DNA from: Hypholoma sublateritium FD-334 SS-4
Taxonomy: Eukaryota; Basidiomycota; Agaricomycetes; Agaricales; Strophariaceae
Direction of reading: 5' to 3'
Assembly: GCA_000827495.1 (NCBI GenBank)
Contig: KN817659.1
Span: 1-49,045 of the forward strand
DNA length: 49,045 bases
The translations under genes and the position numbers were made by a program. Positions within the stretch are counted from its first letter, which is position 1. The number at the start of each line of letters is the position of its first letter. Below the pieces are notes generated by a model, which saw only the letters and a program-made list of their open reading frames with translations, was not told the origin of the DNA and searched no databases. Of this stretch, positions 1 to 10,774 are shown piece after piece.

Positions 1-520
1 GGCCAAGCTGAAGGTCATAGAAGCCGAGATCGTAATTTGAAGACGGCGAAAATGCAACGGCATTAACGATGCTTTTGCCATCTGACAGCCTCAGCTTGTA
101 TACACGCGGCTTATGGGGCCGGATAACTTCAGTGACGGCTACGACTTGAACCAATAATGCCGGGCTTCGCAGACGTCCTGTGGTTCNTGAGCCTACAGGC
201 CCAAATCCTGTTCCGTGAACGGTTGAATGCGCCAGATTTGATCTAATAATTTGCTCTTCGATGAATAGTATCAGCTGCGCGTAATCTGGTGTGATCCCGC
301 CGCCGATCCTCAGCCGGCAATCGTGGTAGCATTCTGCCAGCCATTCCTTTTTTTTTGAGTCAGCCGATGACGTTCGGCGGAATGGGTTGCTTTGACCTAC
401 AGGATCAATCTGAGGCCGCGGGAAAACAGCATTAGCCCATTGCATGAGCCTGAGCGGGAGAGTTATTTCATAACCCCAATTGTAGGCTGCGCGTACTAGT
501 CGACCCGGGCTCAGCGGCAT
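1..520 (-). CDS. RMI1: RecQ-mediated genome instability protein 1 (RMI1), N-terminal part, cut by window edge
   Basis: RMI1 is the OB-fold partner of topoisomerase III and RecQ/BLM helicase in the dissolvasome that resolves double Holliday junctions in the nucleus. Reading from the ATG at 518-520, about 173 codons are open to the window edge. An N-terminal helical part (containing WGYEITLPLRLMQWANAVFP) is followed by a linker and then an OB-fold stretch with QVVAVTEVIRPHKPRVYKLR and LSDGK, ending in YDLQLG. That order and the L-S/T-D-G strand match the RMI1 N-terminal domain. The C-terminal end lies outside the window. A run of nine A within the coding sequence encodes Lys-Lys-Lys and keeps the frame. 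One N lies at 187. An in-frame stop occurs about 20 codons upstream of this ATG, so the start is reasonable. The next gene diverges from it. Confidence 0.8.
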   Translation of the reverse strand, partial: MPLSPGRLVRAAYNWGYEITLPLRLMQWANAVFPRPQIDPVGQSNPFRRTSSADSKKKEWLAECYHDCRLRIGGGITPDYAQLILFIEEQIIRSNLAHSTVHGTGFGPVGSXTTGRLRSPALLVQVVAVTEVIRPHKPRVYKLRLSDGKSIVNAVAFSPSSNYDLGFYDLQLG

Positions 521-1363
521 GATCGTTGAGAATTCGGCGAGGGAAGTTGCTAGACTCCATTTTGCGCATTTATACAATAATCCGAGTCATACTGCATGTC
601 CAACCGCAGCGTTGCCACAGTGCTAGTTAGTACATCTTAGTTTCATCGTTAACCCGCGACGTGCCTTTCCAATGCTTCGTTTCTGCGAGTGCTGCGGCGC
701 TGGAGGGATTTCCGTTTTCTGCAAGACAATAGCCGAAAGAGAGAGCACAGTGGGCAGTGCTAGCGTCAGGCACTGACTCCGAGTCATCCGTGACGGGGCG
801 TGCACGCAAACCATCCTCCTCTTCGAGCTCCTCGCCCATCAAAACAGTCCTGTTGGCCACCGCGGCGTGAATGGGCACCCGCGCCGATTTGCGCTGTCAT
901 AGACATGTTCGACTCAACCGATGGATCCAGCAACCGGACTCGGGCACGTACCGGGTTTCGTTTTTTTTTAAATTGACACCCTATATTCTCGAGCCAGTGG
1001 GATGATAAGTACGCGTCAATGCGTGATCCGTACTACACCCTCCTCCCGCCTTGCGCACCACTCCCGTTACAAACAGCAGACCCACAACGACAACGTCGCA
1101 TTGGAGCTTTGGCATCCGGCGGAAACTAGCATATTCGCTGACTGCACGGATGCAATACATTAATTTACTAGGCCGACTTCAATAAAATGCGTAGTTAACG
1201 ACGTCAATCCGCAGCATGATTCAATATGAAAGCTGAAACAGGCACCAGCAATCCCAAGCTCATCCGCAGCGCCCGCTAACTGTCAGTATCATTATTAAAC
1301 GGTTCCTTCTTCTGGTTGGGTTCCACTGCGGCCCCCTCCCACATCCCCCGTTCGCTCGAAGCT
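521..1363. other. Intergenic region between two divergent genes
   Basis: About 840 bases separate the RMI1 start (-) and the DUF6698-type gene start (+). Short open frames at 623-878 on the minus strand show no domain or spliced continuation that I recognise. A T-rich tract and a TATATT-like element lie near 960-990. I see no RNA gene. Confidence 0.5.
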
Positions 1364-2843
1364 ATGCCCACCGACGAGAATGCGATCCCCACAGCCGGCA
1401 CATCATCTTCAGGTCACCAACAAGATGCTTTGCAGCTTGGCCCAAGGAAAAAAGCGTACGTTTGCTCTGTTGTCTCGAGGTTGTTTGGTACATGTACATG
1501 ACTATCGTTCAGGCGCTCTACGGACCCGTTAGTTCACCATGGCCGGCATTTTGGGAGATCAATCCATGCCCTATGCAACATGCATGCTTTGATCAATAAT
1601 GGGATCATTCGACTGGGAGAACGCGCTGAGGACCCAGAAGAAGAGTTTACATTCCAGTGAGACACATGCGCTTCCGAACTGGTCCGGCCGTACTTCATTG
1701 CGCTACTGCATAGGGAGCAGAAAGAGCAGAAAGTATTTTGTGCTTTGCTGAAAAGTGTTCCCGGGCTAGAAGAGAGGCTTATGGGTGCAAACTCGGAGGA
1801 GGATATTCAATCCATTGCTGCAATGGTGAGCTATTTCGTAAGGGAGTCAGTTCACTGACCAATCTTGAAACGTCTGTCAGCTTCAAAAAGGAGCATCTAG
1901 TGCCAGGTCCGACGACACAAAGAGCTTGAAATCGGCGATAATTGACTGGATTACCCCACCTGGCGAACCCCTAATACCTCCTATCTCTCGGAACGCAAAA
2001 AGCGGACGCGGTTTCAATCATGAAGTCACTGGCGCGCTGCTTTGCCCAGCTGGGCTTAATTGGAATGACGTAGAGTACNTGTGTGGAATCTAAATTTGCT
2101 TCTACCTCCTTCAATTTTGGCACTTATATTCGCATATAGAATCAAAGAGAAGCTTCGTACAGGAGAGCTCTCTGTCCCAGGCGATCAGTGGCCCATCCTT
2201 TTGTTTAGCTCATACATGTATGATGACAATGATCCTTCGAAGGGTCTTCTGAGGAGTCCCATATTGGTGAAGGTTAGACGCAATTCTATCTGTATCTCAC
2301 GTATGTACCGGCAGCTCACTCGCACACTTGCAGACATTTAAGCACATCTTTACCTCCCCTAGCTCCGTGGAGAGAGAAGCCAAAGCGACGAGGTCGGGAA
2401 ATGCTCGCATACATGGCATGACTGGCGTAACTAGGGGTTCAATTGCATATGCTGCTACACAGGTACTGTTTAGTTCTCTTCGCTCTTTGTTTCTTCAACA
2501 TACGCTCATTGTGGCAGGCAAGGTTTGCGCTGTCTGCATCAAGTGTCTTTAATCGAAATGACACTATAACCGACTCCGAACGATTCTACAACAGCATTTT
2601 GGAGTATTTGGAGGACCCCGATGAGGCTGATGATGTCAGCCATCTGATAGCTTGGTGGAACAGGTAAGCCTGACTTTTTTGGGAAAAGACCAAATTACTT
2701 ATAGCTATTCCAGACAAGTATTTCCGAATTATGTTCCTAATTCGAGGCCTGTCTCCAGAAACAGTGCTTTGGCCAGGATCAAGGCCAAAAGAGCAGCGGC
2801 TAAGCAAGCAGCTCTTGGTAATGTTGACGTAAACACGTCTTAG
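1364..2843 (+). CDS. DUF6698-type protein of unknown function (359 aa, 8 exons)
   Basis: This is a member of an abundant mushroom-specific family that I know as DUF6698; no biochemical role is known. Exons: 1364-1455, 1513-1656, 1714-1825, 1881-2074, 2140-2272, 2334-2462, 2518-2663 and 2714-2843. All introns are GT-AG and the sum is 1,080 bases, exactly 359 codons plus stop. Family landmarks in order are DPLVHHGRHFGRSIHALCN, VPGLEERLM, QKGASSARSDDTKSLKSAI, IDWITPPGEP, GFNHEVTGALLCPAGLNWND, GDQWPILLFS, GLLRSPILVKTFKHIFTSP, ATRSGNARIHGMTGV, and a basic C-terminus rich in Lys-Arg-Ala. One N at 2079 falls in intron 4. No stop or frame break is present, so the copy looks functional. The family name is from memory; the gene structure is seen directly. 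Confidence 0.78.
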
Positions 2844-3000
2844 CTTCAAGTTTGGATGCGGCCATTATCAATACACAATTAGATTATTAGCCACAACCTA
2901 GATAGTACCATGCATAGAAGCCAATAATAGATACTGCGCGCAATATCCCCTCGATCGTGCCCAGATAATGTTAAGCGGCCCTGTACTGCTACCGAAGTAA
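2844..3000. other. 3' flank of the DUF6698-type gene
   Basis: AT-rich sequence following the stop codon. It leads directly into the tandem repeat array. I see no gene. Confidence 0.4.
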
Positions 3001-3772
3001 CTAAGAGAGCTTGCCTGTGCAGTAAGTATTTTGGAGACTGGATAGGCAATATAGGTAACGTGAAGTGTTACGTGTCATCCACAGCTGCCAACATATTGTC
3101 AGCGACTGGAATACCGCAGAAAACTTGCCGCTATCAATAAGGTTTGAAGATCTGCGAGACGTAACGGTATATGGGTGACAGGTAATGCGAAGCATTATGC
3201 GCCTCGTCTACAGCTGCAGATGCTCGAGCAGATGTCAGTTCCAGAATACCGTAGGAAACTTGCCGCTACGAGCAATATTGCAGCATTTGTGAAACTTAAA
3301 TAGGCGATGGGTAGCGTGAAGTATTGTGCGGCTCACCTACGCTTGCGGATGTTCGAGCGTGTTGTCACCCACCAGAACACCATGTGGACTTATTGTTATA
3401 TGGCGGTCTGAATGGTATTGAAGTATCTTTGAGACTTGAATAGGCGATAAATAAGTAGAAGAATTATGCACCTCATGCACAGCTTCCAAATTTTGAGGAA
3501 ATCATCGGCCACCGAAATACTGTAGAAAACTTACCGCTATGAAACAAAACTTGAAGATTTACGGGACTTGAATAAGCAATAGGCAGTGTGAAGTATTATC
3601 CGCCTCATCCGCAGCTGCCCATATTTGGGCATTTGTCGACCACCGGAATATCGTAGAAAACTTACCACTATGAATAAGATTTGAAGATTCACGAGACTTG
3701 GATGAGCGACAAGTAATGCGAAGCGTTATGCACATGATCTACTGCTGCGGATCTTTGAGAAATTTCCAGATA
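3001..3772. repeat. Diverged tandem repeat, about 134-bp unit, about 5.8 copies
   Basis: A phrase close to GGAATACCGTAGAAAACTT, followed by CCGCTATGAATAA, TTGAAGAT, GAGACTTGAATAGGCGAT, GTGAAGTATTATGC, CCTCATCCACAGCTGC and a TTTG-rich end, recurs head to tail. The phrase GGAATACC or its variant starts at about 3108, 3243, 3374, 3514 and 3645. The spacings are therefore 135, 131, 140 and 131 bases. A partial first copy (3001-3107) lacks the beginning of the unit. Copies differ by roughly a quarter of positions, so the array is old. No long reading frame is shared by the copies. Confidence 0.8.
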
Positions 3773-5178
3773 TTACCTGTGGATGAAACTCGTCGTACTC
3801 TTACAATAGTTGTCAGTCCCTGCGGTGTTATAAACACTGACCAAAATATGAAGAATACCAGGTCTGACACAAGCTACCAATGGTTTTTCATCTTGATTCA
3901 ACGTCAGGTTTGACCAAAGCTGCCTTAGTTACATCTCTGTAGGATTTTAAAACACTCACCGTCATATATATGAGCAGATGCTGCTGTTCTCGATCACAAG
4001 CCTTCTAGTTATGCTAATCTCTCTCAATTCTTCAAAGCTGTTGCTCGCTATGCATAAGTTTTCCAAAACAGTGAAAGTATATCCACATCTGCTGAATCTT
4101 TTCTAATTTGAAAGCATTCCAAATGTCGATCTTGCGAGCGTAAGTGATCTGATGCTGATGATAGAATTATCATACTGATATATATCTAGAATAGATGCAC
4201 CACTGTGTTTGATTCTCGAAATCCCTGTTGTCGCCGATCTTAAGCGCCAACAATTCAGCTCTGTCAAGAACTATCAGTCAGATTAGTTGCTCAATGTAAT
4301 TATATCTTATAGACTTTGTGAAATGAGCCACCTTCAGCGTCCTATACATAGGATGACATACAACCTAACAATACTTGATTAAATTATACATTTTTCACCT
4401 ATTTTCCAGCTTTATAATATCAGATTTTTCATTGTCTGCTGGTCCTCAATTTCCCGATGGAGCTGACGGGGAACGAGGCGGTGCAACTGGGTCGCGCGCC
4501 TATTACTGCAGCGCAGATCGCGGCGTCCAATTGCGGGCTTTGATCGCAGACTCGAAATGGACTTGGAAGTGACTTCATGGATTTTTCTCTCTTCCTCTTG
4601 GACTCCCTCATCGTATAGGACTCAAAGGACTCAACAAGGGCTCTTTTTCTTTCGAGTACATATATTCTTTTCACACTCTGAGCGAACACTGACGCACCAT
4701 TGTCGCCGATACATTGACCGTACTACCTGAGCGTAATATAGCTACAATAGCAGTTACATGAACAATTAAAACCTGTAGCTATTACTGTACTTATGTATAG
4801 TCGAAAGACTTCTTCAACTTTGCTCCAACTTCAATTGCAACTGCAAGTTGTTGAAATATTTTAACAAAATCATGTGACCATATCACTCTCAGGTCCGGAG
4901 TCCCGGTGTCCCTCTTTCTTCCTTCCGCCATCACTCACCGCCAGTTTCAAACCTATCAACATGCTTGACGCGTCGACGCTGTGACGCACAATCAGTTTTC
5001 GACTCGTGTTATCTAGGCCTGCTTTCCTACGCAGTTTGAACGGCATTCAGCGTCCTGTGGGTTGCAAAATCGGCGTTGAGGTTTTCGGAAGCGTGTGGAA
5101 TCTGAAGTAGGGACAAGTCAGTCCAAATCCTTCAATCTTTTCGTATATATTGACTGGTATATTAGGTTCTTGTCATTT
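3773..5178. other. Intergenic, AT-rich; upstream region of the PPR-like gene
   Basis: About 1.4 kb without a supportable gene. Short open frames on both strands (for example 4375-4572 and 4429-4689) lack domain or splice support. A pyrimidine-rich stretch near 4905-4935 may mark the transcription start area of the following gene. Confidence 0.45.
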
Positions 5179-7692
5179 ATGTCAGGATATTCTTTGCCGT
5201 TGCTGAGGTCGCGGTCTCGGTGGACGTCGATCGCACGACAACATGTACAGAATATCAGTCTATGCTCCCCCCGCTCGTTCTCCGCCTCCATGTATCTACC
5301 ACATGATACCGTCGGGCCTCAAGCAGACGAATCACTCAAGTCACCAGAAAGACCTGGATCCACTGGGGCCGTTTTTGAGGAAATTTCCGATGACTACAAC
5401 GCCGTGCGCACACATTTCCCGCCGGCACCTCCAACTATCTCAGAACGACTTGAACAACTCCCACCGATTCTGCCAGCTCACACAGCAGATTCAAGTTCCG
5501 TTTTTGAAGAAGATTCCCCTGAATACACCACGCAGACGCCTACTGCCGGCACATCTTATATCCCGAACCTATCTGCTGCCACATTACGCACATTATTGCT
5601 CGAAAAGAAATTGAGTGCCGCCAACGCCCTCTTGGCTGAAATGCAGGACCTCAATGCGCCGATACCGCCGTCTGATATCTACGAAGATGCTGCCCTCGAC
5701 GTTTTGCGCTCCGAGTCGTCACCCGAAGATAAACTCGACCAATTCACCAAATGGTTCTCCCTGATCCCACCCATGCACGATTTCCGCGAGCGAGATTTCG
5801 ATGAACTTCGACATTGTTTACTGGAAGCCCCCAATGTAAATCTTCCGCTTCTGGAGCGCTGTTCGCTTATCCTGTCCTCAAAGGGCTTCGGGGACAGCGC
5901 AATCAAATCGTTCCTGCCGCCGATATTCACCTACTTGCCTCCGGACCGACTTATGCAGTTTATCACAGATCTAGAGTCACGGAATGCCGAGTACTGGAAA
6001 GGACAATCTCTTTTAATAGCAGGCAGGCGAATCCGATATACTAGCGAGAATTTACGGGGATTGGCAGTACGGTGCTTGGTCTACAATAACCGGGTCGACG
6101 AGGCCATGGCAATGCTGCCAGCCATCCAGGTGAAAACCTATGGCTTTACGCTGTTGACGTACGATGTGCTGCTGCAGAAACTGCGCGAGAGGCCGAACCC
6201 ACGCTGGCGGGAGTACATCGCCCGCGTGGAAACTCTGCGTGCCGTGCGCCAGGATCTCGAACTCGAGCGAGGCTTGTCTCCCGACGTTACATTTACCCGA
6301 ATATTGCCGCTCCTTCCGGCGCGCTCCTCTTTGGCTCGGACCCTCCGCTATCTCAACACCTACATCTCCTACCCCGACCCCAATCGCACGCTCCCCGCGA
6401 TTTTCTTCAGCTTCATGTCCGATTACCTCGCAGAGACTTCCGGGCGCACCTTCGCTATTCGCTTGCTGCTTCGGAAAGCCCTCCGTACAGGCCACCTGGC
6501 AACGAAGCGCGTCGTATGGGCCGAGATGCGCCTCTACCGCAAGCTCGACCGGCCGGATATGGTCATCCGTACGTTTGCGGAACACTTCTGGGTGGAAGGT
6601 GTCCCCCGCCGCCACGTAGCGCGATACTACGACGCGGTGTTACACGAAGAGAAGCAGGGACGGCCGAGCGATGACCAGGCCAGCGTAGAGCGCGTCACCG
6701 GCTTCACCAGTAGATCGCACCTCCCGGTGAGCAAGATGTGGCCCGACCCCGAACAGTGCGTCGCCGTCTGGGAGGCGCTCATCCTGCTCGCCGGGCGCGA
6801 GCCGCGCGGGGATCTGCGGCGCCGCGCTTTCCTCGAGCTCTACGACAAATTTATCGAGTACGCACGCTCCGCCCCGCCCCGATTGCCCGAGGCCGCCGCA
6901 CTGGACCCATCAACATCGGAGGCGTACGTGCCCTCACCCGCAGATGCGCAGCACACGCCACACCCAACTCGCTTTGCGATTCCCGTCACAGTCGAGACGT
7001 TCCACGCCTTCATGCACCATTTCATGCGTGACCTCGGGCCCGTGTTCGGCCGCCGCGTCATCAACGACATGCGCTCGGTCGGTCTGTGGCCCGGCGTGTA
7101 CCACTGGGGCTGGCTCGCGCAGGCGCTGGCGAAGAAGCGCCAGACGCAGGAGGTGTGGCGCATCATTGACGCAGTCGAGGATGGGTCGATCATGGAGTGG
7201 GCCCGTACCCCCCCAACCGCCAACGACGCTGCTCCTACACCAGCCCGCCCCACGACGGCGGCCGCGCATGACACCACGCCCTCACCGCACCACCCCCTCG
7301 GCGCTGTGCCGTTGCACATGCGGCCGGACCGCGGGTTCTATATCACCATCATCCAGGGGTTTATTTACGCGAAGGATACGGAGCAGGCGAGTGAGGTGTG
7401 TCGGCGCTTCATTCGGCGTTTCTCAGTCGCGGACATTGCGGATTATCCGGCCCTCGCGCGCGCGATGCAGAAACTGCGCGATCTCGAGGCCATGCTCGCA
7501 CGACAAGGCGTGACAGCAGGGAAGGGGGGCAAACCGTCAGTGGGGGGACACCGCCAGGCGGGTTCACGTGTAAGTCTTCGTTGCATTTTTTCGCATCTCT
7601 GATAAGATTTTCTGAAATTTGTCCGTTTTTAGACCATGGCCCCCAAACCCGACACAATTGCGAATGCACGAGCATCTGACCACCGGTCATGA
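5179..7692 (+). CDS. Mitochondrial pentatricopeptide-repeat-like protein (816 aa)
   Basis: A helical-repeat protein that probably acts in mitochondrial RNA metabolism or translation. Translation from the ATG at 5179 gives an Arg/Ser-rich, Asp/Glu-poor N-terminus (LLRSRSRWTSIARQHVQNIS, then CSPRSFSAS), a typical mitochondrial presequence. Next comes a low-complexity Pro/Ser/Thr segment (about residues 45-130), then helix-turn-helix PPR-like units: ATLRTLLLEKKLSAANALLA, NLRGLAVRCLVYNNRVDEAM, DVLLQKLRERPNP, and near the end GFYITIIQGFIYAKDTEQAS. An earlier in-frame GTG at 5095 is less likely as a start. A GT-AG intron at 7570-7632 replaces an early stop (7602) with twenty more codons ending at 7692; exon lengths sum to whole codons. 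Which mitochondrial transcript it serves cannot be told. The family call is moderate: repeats are degenerate, as is usual in fungi. Confidence 0.7.
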
Positions 7693-8301
7693 GGAGCCGC
7701 AATTGCGTGGCCCAAGTCGCAAGGCGCAATCTGACCGCACCACTGATTGATCAACTTTATTGTTGCGGTCTGCGTCTGAAGCGGAGCTCTACCAGCTATG
7801 GAACCACTCCCTGCTGTGGTCCCGAGTCCTCTTGAGGCTGCTCGGCGTGCCTTTCAACATACGCGTTTTCTACACCACTCATAACGGACACAGTCGATCG
7901 TGGTCGGTCCTCGTCGGCCACATACTCTGGATCTGTAGACATCTGCCGTGGAGATATGACGGACTTGGGAGTCGATGATCAAACATTGAAAAGTATACCA
8001 GACGGGTTCTAATAGTGGTATCGTTATTCCCTATGGCTATCACGATGTAACTTTATATTAGAGCAGCGCACTAGAGTAGAACATAGAAGCATTAATACTA
8101 CCTAGATACAATTCAGTGAACGAACGATCTTCCATCTTTGAGTAAGTAAGTACGCATCAGATTAGATCAAATTCTCTAATCATCCATTCATTGCTGCGCT
8201 GACTCCCAAGTCGAGCTCCAGTCAAAGCCGTGTATTTCACAGTATAAGAGAATACAGCACGTAAATGTGACATAATATAAACAAAACTGTAATCATTAAC
8301 A
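7693..8301. other. Convergent intergenic region
   Basis: This stretch lies between the 3' ends of the PPR-like gene (+) and the peptide transporter gene (-). It should hold both 3' untranslated ends. The open frame at 7760-7978 has no supporting features. Confidence 0.45.
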
Positions 8302-10692
8302 TTAAGCGCTATCTTTCTCGGTGAGAAGATGTCCCTCCGCCAAGTTATTGAGCTCGTCTTCACGGGCGTCGAGGTCGCGAACAGACCACCAGAATACGGC
8401 GCCCGAGACTCCGGCGAGGACAGCCATGACACCGTAATTCCACACTAGCAAGGGGTCCGCGGAAAGGGACACGAAGGCCTCACCGAGCGCGGAGGAAAGC
8501 GCGGACATGAACAGGAAAACGGACATGACGAGCGAGCGCATGTTCTTGGGCGCCTTGGTGAACGCGTACTCAAGTCCAGTAATAGAGGCCAGGATCTCGC
8601 TGATGGCGACGAGGATGTACCTGGGAAGATGCGCAGGCATTGGGATTTGGCATGGGAAATCGAAGAAATAATCGACTCACGATCCGCTCTGAATCCAAAC
8701 GTTGAGGGGAGAAACCTCGGCGCACAGCGACGCTTGCTCCCCGCAGGGGTTTGTCTTGTAGATGTAGTGCTGGACAACGGCGGCCCAGATCATGGCAGCA
8801 GAGCCCGTGAAGAAGCCGAGCGTGATCTTCTTGAGCGCTGAGAAGTTGAGGCCCATGCGGCGGAGGAAGGGATAAATCTGTATGATATCGTCAGCAAATT
8901 TCCTGGCTAGCGCTTCTTACGTGAAACTTACGAAGAGATCGCAAACGGGGATGAGGATTATCAGAGCGAAGGGGTCGAGGTTGGAGAGGACGTCGTTGGG
9001 GATGCCGTTGAGCGTCATTGTAGAGGCCTGCGACGTCAAATTGTTGTTCAATTGGTTGTAGGTAAGCCCTATAATTTGCATGAATGATAGTTAGCTATGG
9101 TTAGATCGCAGGGCCTGGAAGACGCACAGTAAATGGGGAACCACAGGAAGACACCGCATGCTTTGATTCCACGCTGTACCTCGTCGACCCACTGATCGTC
9201 AAAGTTCATCCATGCTGGGCGCTGTCCGACAACCTTGCTTGGCTTCGCGTTTTCCCAGAATCCTTGCGAGGTGAAGTTCTTGTACATGCGAACGGGGTTA
9301 AGGCTCCACTTTCCTTTCGCAGCATGGCGAAACAGGCGGATCACAGTCGCAAAGACCGAACCGGTCGGCGGTGAATGTTGATACCTGTCTTTGCCAAGGT
9401 ATAGGATGATTGGACAAAGCAAGAAGACGATGGTGGGGAGTGTATACGAGAGCCAGAAACCGACGAACTAAACGGCGAATCCCATCAGTATCATGATGTC
9501 AGATGGGCACGAGTTGCAGAAGGTATTCTTACTTTCTCCGAGTAGGTCATGCCAATTTGGCCGATGAGCGCTCCGACATTGATCAGTTCGTAAAAGTACT
9601 AGTTGTGGAGAAAGTGTTCGATATCGTCATGGGGTGACCGTGAAATTGGGATATACGCACCATGTATACGCGCAGGGTTGTGAGTGATGGATCCACAATG
9701 ACACGCTCGCCGCTTTTGGTAGTGATCACAAACAACTTTGTGCGCTTGTATTGCTCCGCCACCAACGGAGAGATATTCGCCTTGAACATACCAGTTCCTG
9801 TGCAAGAATATAGAAGTAAGCACGCCATTCTCGTTCATATTGAATGTGCCACTAACCGAAGCCCGTGATAACCAACGCGAGACAGAACACTCCAATCGCA
9901 CCCTTCGTCTCAATGACACCCGGGATACCTGATATGATAAGGACAATGTGTCCGATTAGGGCAATTACGACAGCCCAACAGATGGTCTTGTATCGGCCCC
10001 AATGGGCATCAGCGATGTAGGCTCCAAGCAGTGGGGTAACGTAGCACCTGACGTGAATGGCGGCGTTAGGCGCTGGAATGCACACGAGCCCAGGTTATTC
10101 TAGGCTCACCAAAACTGGTAAAATGTCGTGAGACCGGTCGAAGCGCGCTGTCCCATTCCGAGAGCGCCTGCCTGCCCATGCAGGCCGGCAGCCCCAGTGC
10201 GCGAACCGTCGGGCAGTGGCCTTTGGATGAAATTGGTCTAGAGCACAGGCCAATGTTAGGCGGAGCGATTTTCCCAGAGAGGGAAAATATGCGTACGAAG
10301 ACGACGCTGGAGCCGTAGAACTGATAAGACAAAGTTCAGCATTCGTAAATATAGACGAAGGCAGGAAAGAAAACCTACAGAAAACCGCTCCGCAAACTCG
10401 ATGATCGCGATGACTGTAATGATGGAGTTGGGATGAAGCGAGAGAGAAAAACATGTTTTAAAGGCTCACGATAGGCGGCCCATGGGATGGAATCCGGTAC
10501 TCGACGAAGGGTTGCTCTTTCCTCCTCGGTTGGAAACTCGAGGCCGTCGTGGATGCCGTCAAGCTCGTGGTCGATTTTGAGATCGTGCGACTCAGTATCT
10601 GAATGCTTCTCCGACGAATATTTTTCGTTGGTATGCTTCGCGTCAACCTCCGCAGCGGAGAGGGCGGCCATTCCTTCCGGTGACTTGTCCAT
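8302..10692 (-). CDS. PTR2: PTR2/POT-family proton-coupled di/tripeptide transporter (598 aa, 11 exons)
   Basis: Plasma-membrane symporter that takes up di- and tripeptides with protons. Exons: 10692-10470, 10413-10379, 10320-10297, 10237-10110, 10047-9857, 9797-9661, 9598-9533, 9467-9128, 9068-8932, 8877-8681 and 8620-8302. All junctions are GT-AG and the sum is 1,797 bases, giving 598 residues, the usual length for fungal PTR2. Diagnostic POT motifs are present: ExxER in helix 1 (EFAERFSFYG), a GQRASTGLTTFYQFW stretch, DAHWGRYKTI, GTGMFKANISPLVAEQY, and the PTR2 signature FYELINVGAL. The acidic, hydrophilic N-terminus of about 75 residues is cytosolic and could be a regulatory tail. Hydrophobic segments typical of twelve helices follow. 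A TATATAAA element lies about 70 bases upstream of the ATG. No defect is visible. I rate identification as near certain; exact substrate range is unknown. Confidence 0.93.
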
Positions 10693-10759
10693 GGTAGGAG
10701 GAGGAGGGGGGGGTACTCAGGTGGCGAGTCGAAAGAACTAGCTACTCATGTGGGTGGCG

Positions 10760-10767
10760 TTTATATA
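10760..10767 (-). promoter_or_regulatory. TATA box of the peptide transporter gene
   Basis: Reads TATATAAA on the minus strand, 68 bases upstream of the PTR2 ATG. Motif and distance fit a fungal TATA element for a regulated gene. Confidence 0.45.
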
Positions 10768-10774
10768 CAGTACG

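Noticed and set aside
3001..3772. CRISPR-like array
   Set aside because: Units are contiguous, ~134 bp and diverged, without short constant repeats alternating with unique spacers; the organism is a eukaryote.
6052..6615. Long minus-strand open frame (187 codons) inside the PPR-like gene
   Set aside because: Antisense shadow of a GC-rich coding region; the plus-strand frame carries the helical repeats and presequence.
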